Below are positions 1 through 9,063 of a stretch of DNA of 39,286 nucleotides, in pieces. Under the pieces are notes generated by a model that ran no database searches, had not been told where the DNA came from, and was given only the letters and a program-made list of their open reading frames with translations. Origin of the DNA: Flavobacterium croceum DSM 17960 (GTDB lineage Bacteria > Bacteroidota > Bacteroidia > Flavobacteriales > Flavobacteriaceae). The translations under genes and the position numbers were made by a program. The stretch's first letter is position 1; each line of letters begins with the position of its first letter. The stretch lies in NCBI RefSeq assembly GCF_002917885.1, contig NZ_PQNY01000018.1, positions 1-39,286 of the forward strand. The letters are read 5' to 3'.

Positions 1-94
1 GCCTTTGTATTCAATCCTTTAAGACTTACTTCAAGGGTTTTTTGTTTTAAGTAACAGCGTATTGAGAATTACTTCTTATAAAAACTCTATAAAA

Positions 95-778
95 TTAATC
101 CTTTACCGTAAAGCGAAAGCCTATGCCGTGAAGATTTTCGATTTGGATATGCTCATCTATACATACTATTTTACGTAAACGAGATATGAAGACGTCTAAG
201 CTACGGCCTAAAAAATAATCGTCGTCTCCCCATAAGGCTTTAAGTATAGCTTCTCGTTTTACGACTTGATTTTTATGTTCAATAAAAAATTTTAACAATT
301 CGGCTTCTCTTTGTGTGAGTAGAAATTCTAATTCTCCATTCGATAATGAATAGTTTTCAAAATCAAATTTAAAACTACCAACTTGATAAGTATTTGTTTG
401 TTGTATTGATTTTTTTGATCTTTTAAGAAATATTTCAATTTTTAAAAATAATTCTTCTATACTAAACGGCTTAACTAAATAATCATCGGCTCCAATTTTT
501 AGTCCCATGATTCTATCTTCTTTCAATGTTTTTGCTGATAAGAATATAATTGGGATTTCAGAATTTATCTTTCGTATTGATTCTGCTAATTGAAAACCAT
601 CCATTTCTGGCATCATAATATCAAATATACACAAATCAAAGGTGTGTTCTTTGAATAAGTTGTAGGCTTCTTTTCCGTTGTAACAATGCGTTACATCATA
701 ATATTGTTGCAAGTAATCTTGGGTGAGAAATGCAATGGTTTCGTCGTCTTCTGCGTATAATATTTTATTTTTTGACAT
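95..778 (-). CDS. rprY: OmpR-family response regulator, RprY-like
   Basis: Cytoplasmic DNA-binding response regulator of 227 aa. Residues 1-120 form a receiver domain with the acidic pair D11/D12, phosphoacceptor D53 (FDIMMPEMDG), the switch residue S81 and K103 in the VKPFS motif. Residues about 130-225 form an OmpR/PhoB winged helix (ILKALWGDDDYF, SLDVFISRLRK, IHG-type end LHGIGFRF). The ATG lies two bases after the stop of the histidine kinase gene, so the two are surely cotranscribed and form a cognate pair. The sequence (TLKEDRIMGLKIGADDY, RSLDVFISRLRK) resembles Bacteroides RprY; the ortholog name is inference. Its targets cannot be told from this window. All key residues are present. 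Confidence 0.93.
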   Translation of the reverse strand: MSKNKILYAEDDETIAFLTQDYLQQYYDVTHCYNGKEAYNLFKEHTFDLCIFDIMMPEMDGFQLAESIRKINSEIPIIFLSAKTLKEDRIMGLKIGADDYLVKPFSIEELFLKIEIFLKRSKKSIQQTNTYQVGSFKFDFENYSLSNGELEFLLTQREAELLKFFIEHKNQVVKREAILKALWGDDDYFLGRSLDVFISRLRKIVCIDEHIQIENLHGIGFRFTVKD

Positions 779-780
779 TT

Positions 781-2043
781 TTATTTTTTAGATATCATTA
801 GACTAATAATTAAACCTGTTGGAGTATTGTTTTTTGCGCTAATTTTCCATTGGTGCTTATCGCATATCTTTTTTACATAAAATAAACCTAGCCCAAAGCC
901 TGTTATTTGTTTGTTATTTTCAATATTAGGTACTCTATAAAATTTGTCGAATATTTCTTGTAAATTGGTATTTGGTACTCCAATACCGTTGTCTTTACAC
1001 TCAAAAATAATGCTGTTTTTTTCTTCATGCGAAGAGATTTCAATAATGGGTATTTGGTTGCAATATTTTATTGAATTATCAATTAGATTGTAAAGAATAT
1101 TTGTAAAGTGAAACTCATCGGCTAATATTTCTATATTATGAGCAATATTATTTTTTATAGTTACAGCTTCGTTTTTAATTTGTATATCTTCTATAACATC
1201 AGATATTAATTGATGCGCATTTATTTTTTTCTTGTCCAATTTCATTATATCATCATCAGTTTTCGCAATATCTAATATTTTTTCAATATGATTATTTAGC
1301 TTTTTTGTTTGATTGATAATAATTTTTGTGTAGTTATTTAGTTTATCATCTGTACCTATTTTTTCATTTTTTTGCAGATAATTTGAAGCGAGAAGTATTG
1401 ATGAAAGAGGTGTTTTAAACTCGTGAGTCATATTGTTTATAAAATCTCTTTGTAGTTCTGAGTATTTTTTTTGCTGTATAATAGTGTAAATAGAATACAC
1501 ATAAATAAGAAGTATAAGTACTAAAGCAAAACTTAAAACAAACCAAAAGCGCAATGAGGCAAACAAATAAGAGGTTTCATTTGGGAAACGAATGGCAAAA
1601 TAATAGACTAAATTTTTATGTTTAGGAAAATGAACATTTATTTTACTTGGTTTTTCATTGGTAACCGAAATATAATCGCCATATACCATTTCATCACTTT
1701 GGCAATTATACATAGCATATTCAAAATCGGTATTGATGTTAAATCTTGAAAATTCTGTTTTTAAATAGTGCTCTAGTATTTCGGGCTGAAAATCGTTATC
1801 AATATTAACTACATAATAATCGTTTGCAATTTTTTTTACAGGCGTATCTGTAGGAAAATCATGATTGATACCTTCATATAATTTTTTTGCTACTTCTAAT
1901 AAAGCAATATGCACTTTTTGAGAGAATTTTTTCTCTTCAAGATTATAGGCTTGTTTTGTCCATAATAATTGTACAATTAAGATGCTTATTATGGCTGTAA
2001 GACCAATAATGATTATGGTTTTAAAGTTTTTAAGTTTATACAC
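781..2043 (-). CDS. rprX: Sensor histidine kinase, RprX-like
   Basis: Inner-membrane sensor kinase of 420 aa, first gene of a two-gene operon with the response regulator. One membrane helix at about residues 9-28, a periplasmic sensor region of about 130 residues without a recognised fold, and a second helix at about 164-188. HisKA follows with H207 in the motif NMTHEFKTPLSS, then a HATPase domain with N box (NLIDNSIKY, N319/N323), G1 (DNGIG, 351-355), F box (F365/F368) and G2 (GFGLGL, 382-387). All catalytic boxes are intact. The start is GTG; no better ATG lies nearby. Resembles Bacteroides RprX in order and length, but the sensor part is poorly conserved in such proteins, so the signal is unknown. 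Confidence 0.92.
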   Translation of the reverse strand: MYKLKNFKTIIIIGLTAIISILIVQLLWTKQAYNLEEKKFSQKVHIALLEVAKKLYEGINHDFPTDTPVKKIANDYYVVNIDNDFQPEILEHYLKTEFSRFNINTDFEYAMYNCQSDEMVYGDYISVTNEKPSKINVHFPKHKNLVYYFAIRFPNETSYLFASLRFWFVLSFALVLILLIYVYSIYTIIQQKKYSELQRDFINNMTHEFKTPLSSILLASNYLQKNEKIGTDDKLNNYTKIIINQTKKLNNHIEKILDIAKTDDDIMKLDKKKINAHQLISDVIEDIQIKNEAVTIKNNIAHNIEILADEFHFTNILYNLIDNSIKYCNQIPIIEISSHEEKNSIIFECKDNGIGVPNTNLQEIFDKFYRVPNIENNKQITGFGLGLFYVKKICDKHQWKISAKNNTPTGLIISLMISKK

Positions 2044-2062
2044 TTATTTCGTTTATTTTACC

Positions 2063-2070
2063 CAAAGTTA
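2063..2070 (-). promoter_or_regulatory. Bacteroidetes -7 box for the two-component operon
   Basis: TAACTTTG on the minus strand matches the TAnnTTTG -7 consensus of Bacteroidetes. It lies 20 bases upstream of the kinase GTG codon. No clear TTG was found at the expected upstream distance, so this is a tentative call. Confidence 0.4.
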
Positions 2071-2154
2071 ATTAAAAATAGTTGTTTTATGAGCCATTAA
2101 CACGTCATTAACAAACATTTGAAGCCAATTAACAACAATAAAAATAATTAATTT

Positions 2155-2162
2155 TACATTTG
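2155..2162 (+). promoter_or_regulatory. Bacteroidetes -7 box for the DUF1573 gene
   Basis: TACATTTG matches TAnnTTTG. Transcription would begin near 2169, giving a leader of about 36 bases before the ATG at 2205. A TTG codon at 2160 that would lengthen the protein lies inside this box, which argues against that longer start. The upstream TTG element is not evident. Confidence 0.45.
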
Positions 2163-2204
2163 TATGTAGTAAAAAGTATATCATCTAATTTTAAAATATT
2201 AATT

Positions 2205-2609
2205 ATGAAAATAGTAAAAATTTCACTTTTATCTTTTACGTTGGCTTTCATGTCGTTTAAGGTAGAGCCTAAAATTTCATCAGCACAATCTGTAAAGGTT
2301 ATGCCATCTACTTTAGTGTGGAAAGCCGAGAATATTGATTTGGGCGAAATACCTCAAAATGTACCCAAAGAAATTGTTTTTGAATTTAAAAATACGGGTT
2401 TAAAAGCTATTACCATAACCAAAGTACAACCTTCTTGTGGTTGTACGGCTGCAGATTATACAAAAGAAGCTATTGCTCCAGGAGCTTCGGGTTTTATAAA
2501 AGCAACTTATAATGCTGCAAACAAAGGTTCTTTTACCAAAACAGTAACTGTAGTAACTTCAGATAGTGATACTCAAAACTTATTAATGTTTAAGGGTACA
2601 GTTATCTAA
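2205..2609 (+). CDS. DUF1573-family secreted protein
   Basis: A 134-aa exported protein. Residues 1 to about 28 form a signal-peptide-like segment (MKIVKISLLSFTLAFMSFK, then ISSAQ). The mature part shows the DUF1573 pattern: a segment F-x-F-K-N-T-G, then VQPSCGCTAADYTK, then IAPGASGFIKATYN and a final beta strand. Such domains adopt an immunoglobulin-like (ASH/MSP-like) fold and are common in Bacteroidetes periplasmic or surface proteins; the molecular role is unknown. The in-frame TTG at 2160 is rejected as start because it overlaps the -7 box. The gene stands alone, divergent from the two-component operon, and ends at a bidirectional terminator. Confidence 0.85.
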   Translation: MKIVKISLLSFTLAFMSFKVEPKISSAQSVKVMPSTLVWKAENIDLGEIPQNVPKEIVFEFKNTGLKAITITKVQPSCGCTAADYTKEAIAPGASGFIKATYNAANKGSFTKTVTVVTSDSDTQNLLMFKGTVI

Positions 2610-2631
2610 TAATTACTATGAAAACATAAAC

Positions 2632-2660
2632 AAAATGCCTCCTATTATAGGAGGCATTTT
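2632..2660. terminator. Bidirectional intrinsic terminator
   Basis: Perfect 11-bp stem (AAAATGCCTCC / GGAGGCATTTT) with a 7-base loop TATTATA. An A-tract and a T-tract flank it, so it can stop both the DUF1573 gene (+) and the convergent 2664-3119 gene (-). Confidence 0.85.
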
Positions 2661-2663
2661 TTG

Positions 2664-3119
2664 TTAATCTTCTTTTTTCTTTTTCTTTTTTTCAGATTTC
2701 TTTTCAGAAGTTAGTTCTTCTTTGAGTATGTTATACTTTTCCTTTTGCTTTGGATTTAAATAGCTTAAAATTGACTTTTCTAGTTTGTCATTCAAGTTTT
2801 GTATTTCTTTAGATTTATCTTCATTAGAAATACTTTCATTTTTGATGACCTTTTCTACATTTTTTGCATGTGCAGTTAAGTCGTTCTTTACGGCAAAAGT
2901 TTGTAAATCGTCTAGTTCTAAACTTGTTTTTAATTTTTCTACAGATTCCTCTACACGTTTCTCTTTTTCTTTTTCAGATAATTCGTTTGACTTATTTGGA
3001 GTAGTAGGATAGTTGGCTCCATAACCTCTTCCATATCTACCATATCCATATTGCGCTTGCGAAGTTTGGTATGTAGCAAATAGCAAAAAACAAACTATTA
3101 ATTTATGTATTGTTTTCAT
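2664..3119 (-). CDS. Small secreted helical protein, possibly Spy/LTXXQ-like
   Basis: A 151-aa protein with a signal peptide (MKTIHKLIVCFLLFATYQTSQAQ). After the cleavage site comes a short Tyr/Gly stretch (YGYGRYGRGYG). Residues about 45-130 are strongly helical and charged, and the end is a lysine-rich tail. The helical part contains LDDLQTFAVKNDL and LNPKQKEKYNIL, which recalls the L-x-x-x-Q pattern of Spy/CpxP-like periplasmic proteins, but the match is weak and the function is unassigned. The ATG at 3119 is preferred over a TTG at 3155 because the signal peptide begins there. It starts 38 bases after rimO ends, so it is probably cotranscribed with rimO. Confidence 0.75.
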   Translation of the reverse strand: MKTIHKLIVCFLLFATYQTSQAQYGYGRYGRGYGANYPTTPNKSNELSEKEKEKRVEESVEKLKTSLELDDLQTFAVKNDLTAHAKNVEKVIKNESISNEDKSKEIQNLNDKLEKSILSYLNPKQKEKYNILKEELTSEKKSEKKKKKKED

Positions 3120-3157
3120 TGTAAAGTTTTGAAAATAATTGGAATAAAAGTACAAAA

Positions 3158-4462
3158 TTATTCTATTGGTTGAGCATATAAGTCAAATTCTGTAGCTTCA
3201 GTAATTTTTACATCTACAAAACTACCTGTTTTTAAGTAATATTTTGTAGCATCAATAAGAACTTCATTGTCTACATCTGGGCTATCATATTCTGTGCGTC
3301 CGATAAAATAATTACCTTCTTTTCTATCGATAATACATTTGTAAATATGTCCTATTTTTTCTTGATTGAGTTCCCATGAAATTTGCGCTTGAATTTCCAT
3401 AATTTCATTAGCTCTTGCTTGCTTTACCTCTTGTGGTACGTTGTCTTCGAGTTCAAATGCAGTAGTGTTTTCTTCGTGCGAATAGGTAAAACAGCCCAAT
3501 CTTTCAAAACGCATTTTAGTAACCCAATCTTTTAATATGTTAAAATCTTCTTCGGTTTCGCCCGGATAACCAACAATAAGTGTGGTGCGAATTGCCATTT
3601 CTGGAACTAAGGCTCTAAAATCGTTTATGAGTTGCGTTGTTTTTTGGTAGGTTGTGCCACGTTTCATAGATTTTAAAATAGAATCTGAAATGTGTTGTAG
3701 CGGTATATCTAAGTAATTACATATTTTAGGCTCACGTTTCATGAGTTCCAAAACATCCATAGGAAAACCTGTAGGAAAAGCATAATGTAGTCTTATCCAT
3801 TCTATACCTTCTACTTGTACCAAATTTTCTAGTAGTTCGGCTAGATTTCTTTTTTTATATAAATCTAATCCGTAATAGGTTAAATCTTGTGCTATCAAAA
3901 TTAGTTCTTTAACTCCATTTTGTGCTAGTTTTTTGGCCTCGATAACTAAATTTTCTATAGGTTGCGATACGTGTTTTCCGCGCATAAGAGGAATGGCGCA
4001 AAAGCTACATGGCCTATCACAACCTTCGGCTATTTTTAAATAGGCATAATTTTTTGGAGTAGTGGTAATGCGTTCGCCAATAAGTTCATGTTTGTAGTCT
4101 GCACCAAGAGCTTTTAGCAACGAAGGCAATTCTGTCGTGCCAAAATATTGATCTACATCGGGAATTTCTTTTTGCAAATCGGGTTTGTATCGCTCAGATA
4201 AGCAACCGGTAACAAATATTTTATCTACTAAGCCTTGTTCTTTTTTTTCTACATATTCCAAAATAGTATTTACAGATTCTTCTTTGGCATTATCTATAAA
4301 ACCGCAAGTATTTATTACAATAATATTTCCTTCTTTTTCATGTACTACTTCTTTGCCGTTTGCTTTTAGCTGCCCCATAAGTACTTCGCTGTCGTAAACA
4401 TTTTTAGAACAGCCCAAGGTTATTACATTTATTTTATTTTGTTTTATAGATTTTGTTCTCAT
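3158..4462 (-). CDS. rimO: Ribosomal protein uS12 methylthiotransferase RimO
   Basis: Radical-SAM enzyme of 434 aa that adds a methylthio group to the conserved aspartate of ribosomal protein S12. The N-terminal UPF0004 domain carries the three auxiliary-cluster cysteines C18 (LGCSKN), C53 (INTCGF) and C87 (TGCLSE). The radical-SAM domain has C148, C152 and C155 in EGCDRPCSFCAIP. A TRAM domain fills about the last 65 residues. The DRPCSFCAIP signature and lack of extra domains point to RimO rather than MiaB. The ATG at 4462 is chosen: the upstream in-frame TTG at 4486 overlaps the -7 box. The downstream secreted-protein gene probably shares the transcript. Confidence 0.95.
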   Translation of the reverse strand: MRTKSIKQNKINVITLGCSKNVYDSEVLMGQLKANGKEVVHEKEGNIIVINTCGFIDNAKEESVNTILEYVEKKEQGLVDKIFVTGCLSERYKPDLQKEIPDVDQYFGTTELPSLLKALGADYKHELIGERITTTPKNYAYLKIAEGCDRPCSFCAIPLMRGKHVSQPIENLVIEAKKLAQNGVKELILIAQDLTYYGLDLYKKRNLAELLENLVQVEGIEWIRLHYAFPTGFPMDVLELMKREPKICNYLDIPLQHISDSILKSMKRGTTYQKTTQLINDFRALVPEMAIRTTLIVGYPGETEEDFNILKDWVTKMRFERLGCFTYSHEENTTAFELEDNVPQEVKQARANEIMEIQAQISWELNQEKIGHIYKCIIDRKEGNYFIGRTEYDSPDVDNEVLIDATKYYLKTGSFVDVKITEATEFDLYAQPIE

Positions 4463-4483
4463 TTCAGTATTTTTTTGAGGATG

Positions 4484-4491
4484 CAAAAGTA
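4484..4491 (-). promoter_or_regulatory. -7 box for rimO
   Basis: TACTTTTG on the minus strand matches TAnnTTTG and lies 21 bases before the rimO ATG, giving a short leader. The upstream TTG element is not evident. Confidence 0.5.
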
Positions 4492-4540
4492 AGTCATTTT
4501 TTTGGCAGTTTACTTTTTTGCGAGCATAAACCCATTAAAA

Positions 4541-4574
4541 AAAAAGCTACTTACCAAGGGGTAAATAGCTTTTT
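4541..4574 (-). terminator. Intrinsic terminator behind the OmpP1/FadL-like gene
   Basis: A 15-bp stem with one mismatch (arms 4541-4555 and 4560-4574), a 4-base loop, and a T-tract on the minus strand. It sits 23 bases after the stop codon of the outer-membrane protein gene. Confidence 0.8.
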
Positions 4575-4596
4575 CTAGGTATTAGTATGCTAATAA

Positions 4597-6102
4597 TTAT
4601 AATTCAAATAGAACACTGAGTGTTACATTGTTGTTTTTCATGCTTATTTTTGAAGCATCTGTAAGTCCTACATTAAAAAATTGGCTGTAGTAATCTCTTT
4701 TTGCAAATGAATACGCTACATCTAGTTTTGTAGAGCCAAAGTTGTAACCAATACCTCCAGAATATCCTGTTAAATCACCCATAGTTTTACCATCTTTATA
4801 AGGACTTTGTTCAAAACGATATCCAGCGCGAAGGCTTAGCATTTTTATTTTATACTCTCCGCCTACACGAAATTCGTTTGCTACTCTTAAATTATCTCTC
4901 ATAAAATTATTTTCACGAGTAAAATCATTATGTGGGTTGTACTTTGTTGAGCAATAATCTTTTAATGAATAATCAACACTTAGTAAACCTTGTTTGCCAA
5001 AAACATAAGCCAAGCTTCCTGTTAATTTTTGAGGTGTTTTTAATTTATAAGGTTCATAAATCATAGTAGTGTTTGGGTTTACTGTTACAGAACCATAAAT
5101 ACTGTTGTCTTGTGCATTATTTAACCCGTAACCAGAGGTAGCAATGCTTTGGGTAAGTTCGTCATAAAGTTTAAACCAAGTTGGAGAATCGTAAGTAAAG
5201 CCTATACGAACTTCTTTGGAAGGTTTAAATATTGTACCAAGTTGAAATGAAAATCCTGAGCCATAGGTGTATAAATCATTATAAAAACGTACTCGATCTA
5301 CGGTAGAACCTGAAGCATATTTCGGGTTATTGTTCGATTCGAAGAAATTAGACGATTGTCTATAATCTACAAAATGACTGTTTAAGTTGATACCAAAGTA
5401 CCATTTATCAGTATATTGTGTAGAAAAATTGAAAGCCAATTTACCGTTATACCCAGTAGAATATACTCTATTGTTTTGGTAGTAATTACCTTGTGTAGAA
5501 ATGTTATTTATATAATCGTTAGTACCATAATCGAGTATGTAAGATTGATACCCCAAATAAGTTTGTTGTTCATCATAATACATATCTCCATAATCATAAT
5601 TGTTCCCATTGGCTGTATTCAAGGGAATGCCATAAGAATAATCATAGAAATAGCTGCCAATAGATTTTGTTGGGTTGGTTCCTGTAGATGTAACAGCGTT
5701 GTTTAAGTCTCTTACATTGTCATAATTTAGTGCGAAAGAAAACTTTTTCCAATCGCTTTTTTTGTAACGATTTTCATATACAAATACTGCACCTGCTTGA
5801 TTAAGGCTAAATTTGTTTTCAGAATCTTTGGCTTGAGTTCCAAAATAAGTACTGTTGTTTTGGGTGTTAAAATTACTAAGCGAAAACCCAAGTTGATTGT
5901 TGTTAAATACAGAAGATCCAGCAGGATTCACACTTATTGCAGACAAGTCACCTCCCAAAGCCCCAAATGCGCCACTCATAGCTTTAAAACGAGCAGTACC
6001 TTGAACATCGTTTATAGAATAACGCAAAGCATCGTCTACGTTTTGGGCATTAACTTGGTATAATCCTGCCAAACTTAAAGCCAGTATATATATCTTTTTC
6101 AT
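4597..6102 (-). CDS. Outer-membrane transport protein, OmpP1/FadL/TodX family
   Basis: A 501-aa protein with a signal peptide (MKKIYILALSLAGLYQVNAQ) and a beta-barrel body with alternating aromatic/polar strands and a C-terminal strand ending in LSVLFEL. The N-terminal mature region has the family features: residues 21-60 contain DALRYS, GTARFKAMSGAFGALGGDLSAISVNPAGSSVF, typical of the FadL hatch and NPA region. Strands such as VRIGFTYDSPTWFKL and LLSVDYSLKDY are also typical. FadL proteins take up hydrophobic substrates across the outer membrane; the substrate here is unknown. Flavobacteria often carry this gene near proS. It is a single gene with its own terminator; no consensus promoter was recognised upstream. 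Confidence 0.88.
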   Translation of the reverse strand: MKKIYILALSLAGLYQVNAQNVDDALRYSINDVQGTARFKAMSGAFGALGGDLSAISVNPAGSSVFNNNQLGFSLSNFNTQNNSTYFGTQAKDSENKFSLNQAGAVFVYENRYKKSDWKKFSFALNYDNVRDLNNAVTSTGTNPTKSIGSYFYDYSYGIPLNTANGNNYDYGDMYYDEQQTYLGYQSYILDYGTNDYINNISTQGNYYQNNRVYSTGYNGKLAFNFSTQYTDKWYFGINLNSHFVDYRQSSNFFESNNNPKYASGSTVDRVRFYNDLYTYGSGFSFQLGTIFKPSKEVRIGFTYDSPTWFKLYDELTQSIATSGYGLNNAQDNSIYGSVTVNPNTTMIYEPYKLKTPQKLTGSLAYVFGKQGLLSVDYSLKDYCSTKYNPHNDFTRENNFMRDNLRVANEFRVGGEYKIKMLSLRAGYRFEQSPYKDGKTMGDLTGYSGGIGYNFGSTKLDVAYSFAKRDYYSQFFNVGLTDASKISMKNNNVTLSVLFEL

Positions 6103-6445
6103 ATGTTTAAATTTTATTTTTTAGCGGTAACATATGGTATCACCTTTTTAATCATAGGTGTTTGCTTATGCAAACTTGTTTTTAATGGCGATTTCATAAG
6201 TATATTGTTGTTTTTTAAAGTTATAGATGTTACTTTATTCACTTAGTATTTGTTTTCAACAACTTTTTACTAAAAGTAATTACAAAAAAGTATTTATGCG
6301 TAAAAAGCTATTGATACTAAACACATTAGTTAAGTAAATTTATTGTAAGCACACTAAACGAATACTCTTAAATAACACACAGGGTATGTTTAGAGTGATT
6401 ATTAAAATAGTAAATGGTAGAATCTAGTAGTGTAGGTGTTATAGA
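6103..6445. other. Intergenic region with small inverted repeats
   Basis: No gene is seen in these 343 bases. There is a dyad GTTTGC-TTAT-GCAAAC at 6160-6175, a second CACCT...AGGTG at 6141-6160 that abuts it, and an imperfect dyad at 6352-6397 (arms CACTAAAC-type and GTTTAGAGTG-type). The last could weakly terminate the lipoprotein gene on the minus strand. The promoter of the OmpP1/FadL-like gene should lie here, but no TAnnTTTG box close to its ATG was found. Confidence 0.4.
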
Positions 6446-7459
6446 TTATCTACGACCACCGCCTCCGCCTCCGCTGCTTCTTCCACCGCCTCCGCCTCCG
6501 CCAGAGAATCCTCCACCAGAACTTGGTGAATACGAGCGTGAAGGCTCATAACTTCTTGGAGTGCTGTTTGAACGTGGTGTGTCGTAACTACGTGGTGATT
6601 CGTAACTTCTTGGACTATCGTAACTTCTCGGCGTAGTACTTCTTGGAGTGTCATAGCTACGAGGTGTACTATTATTATCGTAACTACGAGGAGTAGTGCT
6701 TCTTGGGCTTTCGTAATTTCTAGTGCCATCTACAGAAGTTCTTGGGGTAAAAGTTCTTGTTCCCTGAGTGCTTCTAGGTGCACTATTCATACTACCTCTA
6801 TTAGAATAAACACCATTTCTTCCTGCGTTACCTATTGTAGTATATTCATTTCTAGAATTTCTTCTGCCATAAGCATAGGCGTAATTATGACCGTAGTAAT
6901 TACCATAGTAAGAATTGTAATATCCGTAATAATAAGGGCTATAGTAGCCATAATAGCCACCCCAATATGGAGACCAACCTCCATAATACGAACCATACCA
7001 GTAGTTGTTATAACCCCAACCCCAAGTAGGTCCCCAATATGAATAATACGGGTAATTCCAACCCCAGTTGTGACCCCAGTAGTTGTTCCAGTAACCGCCG
7101 CCCCAATAGTTACCATAATAATTTACAGTAACATTGCTTGCGCTAGAACCCCAGCCCGCATTACCGTTATAATTGGTATATGTAGTTGTTTTGGTACTGT
7201 CTTGAGAAGAATAACTGTTTACATCGGTAAAAATTTGATTGTCGTTTTCTTTGTTCAATCCCGAAAAGTAATTTTTATAATAATCGGTGTTTTGGTAAGA
7301 TGCATTTTCAGCTTGCTTTTTGTCTGTGTCGCCATAAATACCATCATTATCATAATACGATGAATTTTTATAGCTACCACAAGAAGTAACCAACACGGAC
7401 AAAGCACCTGCTACAATAAGTAGAGGCGTTCTCCAAAAAAGTGTATAATTTGTTTTCAT
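6446..7459 (-). CDS. Tyr/Gly/Asn-rich low-complexity lipoprotein
   Basis: A 337-aa predicted lipoprotein starting at the ATG at 7459. Its signal peptide ends in a lipobox (VLVTSC, Cys at about residue 27). The mature protein has an acidic, Asn/Ser-rich part, then a block of about 80 residues dominated by Tyr, Trp, Gly and Asn (YYGYYSPYYYGYYNSYYGN). Next come about ten degenerate PRSY-D/E-x-PRS repeats (about residues 245-315). The tail is Gly/Ser/Arg-rich (GGGGGGGRSSGGGGGGRR). No enzymatic domain is seen; a surface or periplasmic structural role is a guess. It diverges from proS, with nearly abutting promoters. An upstream alternative start at 7510 would run through the promoter region and is rejected. 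Similar genes beside proS in flavobacteria have no known function. Confidence 0.8.
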   Translation of the reverse strand: MKTNYTLFWRTPLLIVAGALSVLVTSCGSYKNSSYYDNDGIYGDTDKKQAENASYQNTDYYKNYFSGLNKENDNQIFTDVNSYSSQDSTKTTTYTNYNGNAGWGSSASNVTVNYYGNYWGGGYWNNYWGHNWGWNYPYYSYWGPTWGWGYNNYWYGSYYGGWSPYWGGYYGYYSPYYYGYYNSYYGNYYGHNYAYAYGRRNSRNEYTTIGNAGRNGVYSNRGSMNSAPRSTQGTRTFTPRTSVDGTRNYESPRSTTPRSYDNNSTPRSYDTPRSTTPRSYDSPRSYESPRSYDTPRSNSTPRSYEPSRSYSPSSGGGFSGGGGGGGRSSGGGGGGRR

Positions 7460-7475
7460 AACAATTGAAATTTTA

Positions 7476-7506
7476 TTGTTGGACAATACAAAAATAGTTA
7501 GTTTTG
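7476..7506. promoter_or_regulatory. Back-to-back promoters of proS and the lipoprotein gene
   Basis: Forward: TTG at 7479-7481, 17-base spacer, TAGTTTTG at 7499-7506, leading to proS. Reverse: TATTTTTG on the minus strand at 7489-7496, 30 bases before the lipoprotein ATG. The two -7 boxes are only two bases apart, so the two promoters should exclude each other. No reverse -33 TTG was found at a good distance. Confidence 0.6.
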
Positions 7507-7557
7507 CCAAACTATTTAGTTAAAATAAGTTAAACAATTTTTGTGCCAAAAAATATT

Positions 7558-9036
7558 ATGAGCAAAAACTTAACAAAAAGAGCCGAAGATTATTCCAAAT
7601 GGTATAATGAACTTGTGGTAAAAGCCGACTTGGCTGAAAATTCTGGTGTGCGTGGTTGTATGGTTATTAAGCCCTATGGTTATGCTATTTGGGAAAAAAT
7701 GCAACGTGAGTTGGATAGAATGTTTAAAGAAACAGGGCATTCCAATGCTTATTTTCCTCTTTTTGTGCCCAAAAGCATGTTTGAAGCAGAAGAAAAAAAC
7801 GCCGAAGGATTTGCCAAAGAATGTGCTATAGTTACCCATTATAGATTAAAAACAGACGACAATAATAAAGGAAAACTTATTGTAGATCCCAATGCTAAAC
7901 TAGAGGAAGAGCTTATTGTGCGCCCTACAAGCGAAGCTATTATTTGGAGCACCTATAAAAATTGGGTACAATCGTATAGAGATTTACCTTTATTGATAAA
8001 TCAATGGGCTAATGTTGTGCGTTGGGAAATGCGTACAAGATTGTTTTTGCGTACGGCAGAATTTTTATGGCAAGAAGGGCACACGGCTCATGCAACAAGA
8101 GTAGAAGCTTTGGAAGAAACAGAAAAAATGATGAATGTGTATGCAGATTTTGTTCAAAACTTTATGGCTATTCCTGTTATCAAAGGGGTGAAATCGGCAA
8201 ACGAGCGTTTTGCAGGTGCAGAAGAAACCTACTGTATAGAGGCTTTAATGCAAGACGGTAAGGCTTTGCAAGCAGGCACGTCGCACTTTTTGGGGCAAAA
8301 CTTTGCCAAAGCCTTTGATGTAAAATTTGCAAACAAAGAAGGCAAGCAAGAACATGTGTGGGGAACTTCTTGGGGTGTATCTACCCGATTGATGGGAGCG
8401 TTGGTTATGACGCATTCAGACGACAATGGCTTAGTATTACCTCCAAATTTGGCGCCTATTCAAGTGGTGGTTGTACCTATATTTAGAAACGAAACACAAC
8501 TAGAAGAAATCTCAAACGCTATTAACCCATTATTAGATAGTTTAAAAGCAACAGGTATTTCTGTAAAATTTGATACGCGCGATACACTTTCTCCAGGATT
8601 TAAGTTTAATGAATACGAACTAAAAGGAGTGCCGGTACGTATTGCTATAGGCCCTAAAGATTTGGAAAATGGTACGCTAGAAATTGCCCGAAGAGACAAT
8701 CTAACAAAAGAGGTCGTGGCGCAAGAAGCTGCGTTTGAGTATATCCAATCGTTGTTGCTTACTATTCAAAACGATTTGTTTGCACGAGCCTTAGAGTATC
8801 GAAACAACCATATTACCAAAGTAGAAAACTTTGAAGAATTTAAAGATGTGCTTGAAACAAAAACAGGCTTTGTTTCAGCCCATTGGGATGGTACACCAGA
8901 AACCGAAGAAAAAATTAAAGAACTTACCAAAGCAACAATTCGTTGCATTCCTTTAGATCGAGAAGAAGAGCAGGGAATATGTGTATTTTCTGGCAAACCT
9001 TCGGCGGGAAGAGTGCTTTTTGCAAAGGCATACTAA
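7558..9036 (+). CDS. proS: Prolyl-tRNA synthetase (archaeal/eukaryote-type)
   Basis: Class II aminoacyl-tRNA synthetase of 492 aa that charges tRNA-Pro. It is the short form without the bacterial editing insertion. Class II motif 2 is in [20 protein letters not shown] with QEGHTAH after it, and motif 3 is in [19 protein letters not shown]. An anticodon-binding domain follows ([11 protein letters not shown] onward), then a C-terminal domain ending in the conserved Tyr (RVLFAKAY). Bacteroidetes normally carry this type. The ATG at 7558 ([17 protein letters not shown]) fits the family start; a GTG at 7543 is possible but less likely. It is transcribed from the promoter at 7479-7506; no hairpin terminator was seen before the tRNA promoter. 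Confidence 0.96.
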   Translation: MSKNLTKRAEDYSKWYNELVVKADLAENSGVRGCMVIKPYGYAIWEKMQRELDRMFKETGHSNAYFPLFVPKSMFEAEEKNAEGFAKECAIVTHYRLKTDDNNKGKLIVDPNAKLEEELIVRPTSEAIIWSTYKNWVQSYRDLPLLINQWANVVRWEMRTRLFLRTAEFLWQEGHTAHATRVEALEETEKMMNVYADFVQNFMAIPVIKGVKSANERFAGAEETYCIEALMQDGKALQAGTSHFLGQNFAKAFDVKFANKEGKQEHVWGTSWGVSTRLMGALVMTHSDDNGLVLPPNLAPIQVVVVPIFRNETQLEEISNAINPLLDSLKATGISVKFDTRDTLSPGFKFNEYELKGVPVRIAIGPKDLENGTLEIARRDNLTKEVVAQEAAFEYIQSLLLTIQNDLFARALEYRNNHITKVENFEEFKDVLETKTGFVSAHWDGTPETEEKIKELTKATIRCIPLDREEEQGICVFSGKPSAGRVLFAKAY

Positions 9037-9063
9037 AAAAAATAAAAAAAAATTGCAGTGTAC

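Noticed and set aside
6439..6729. Ala/Glu/Val-rich 96-aa ORF antisense frame
   Set aside because: Alternate-frame shadow of the repetitive 3' part of the lipoprotein gene.
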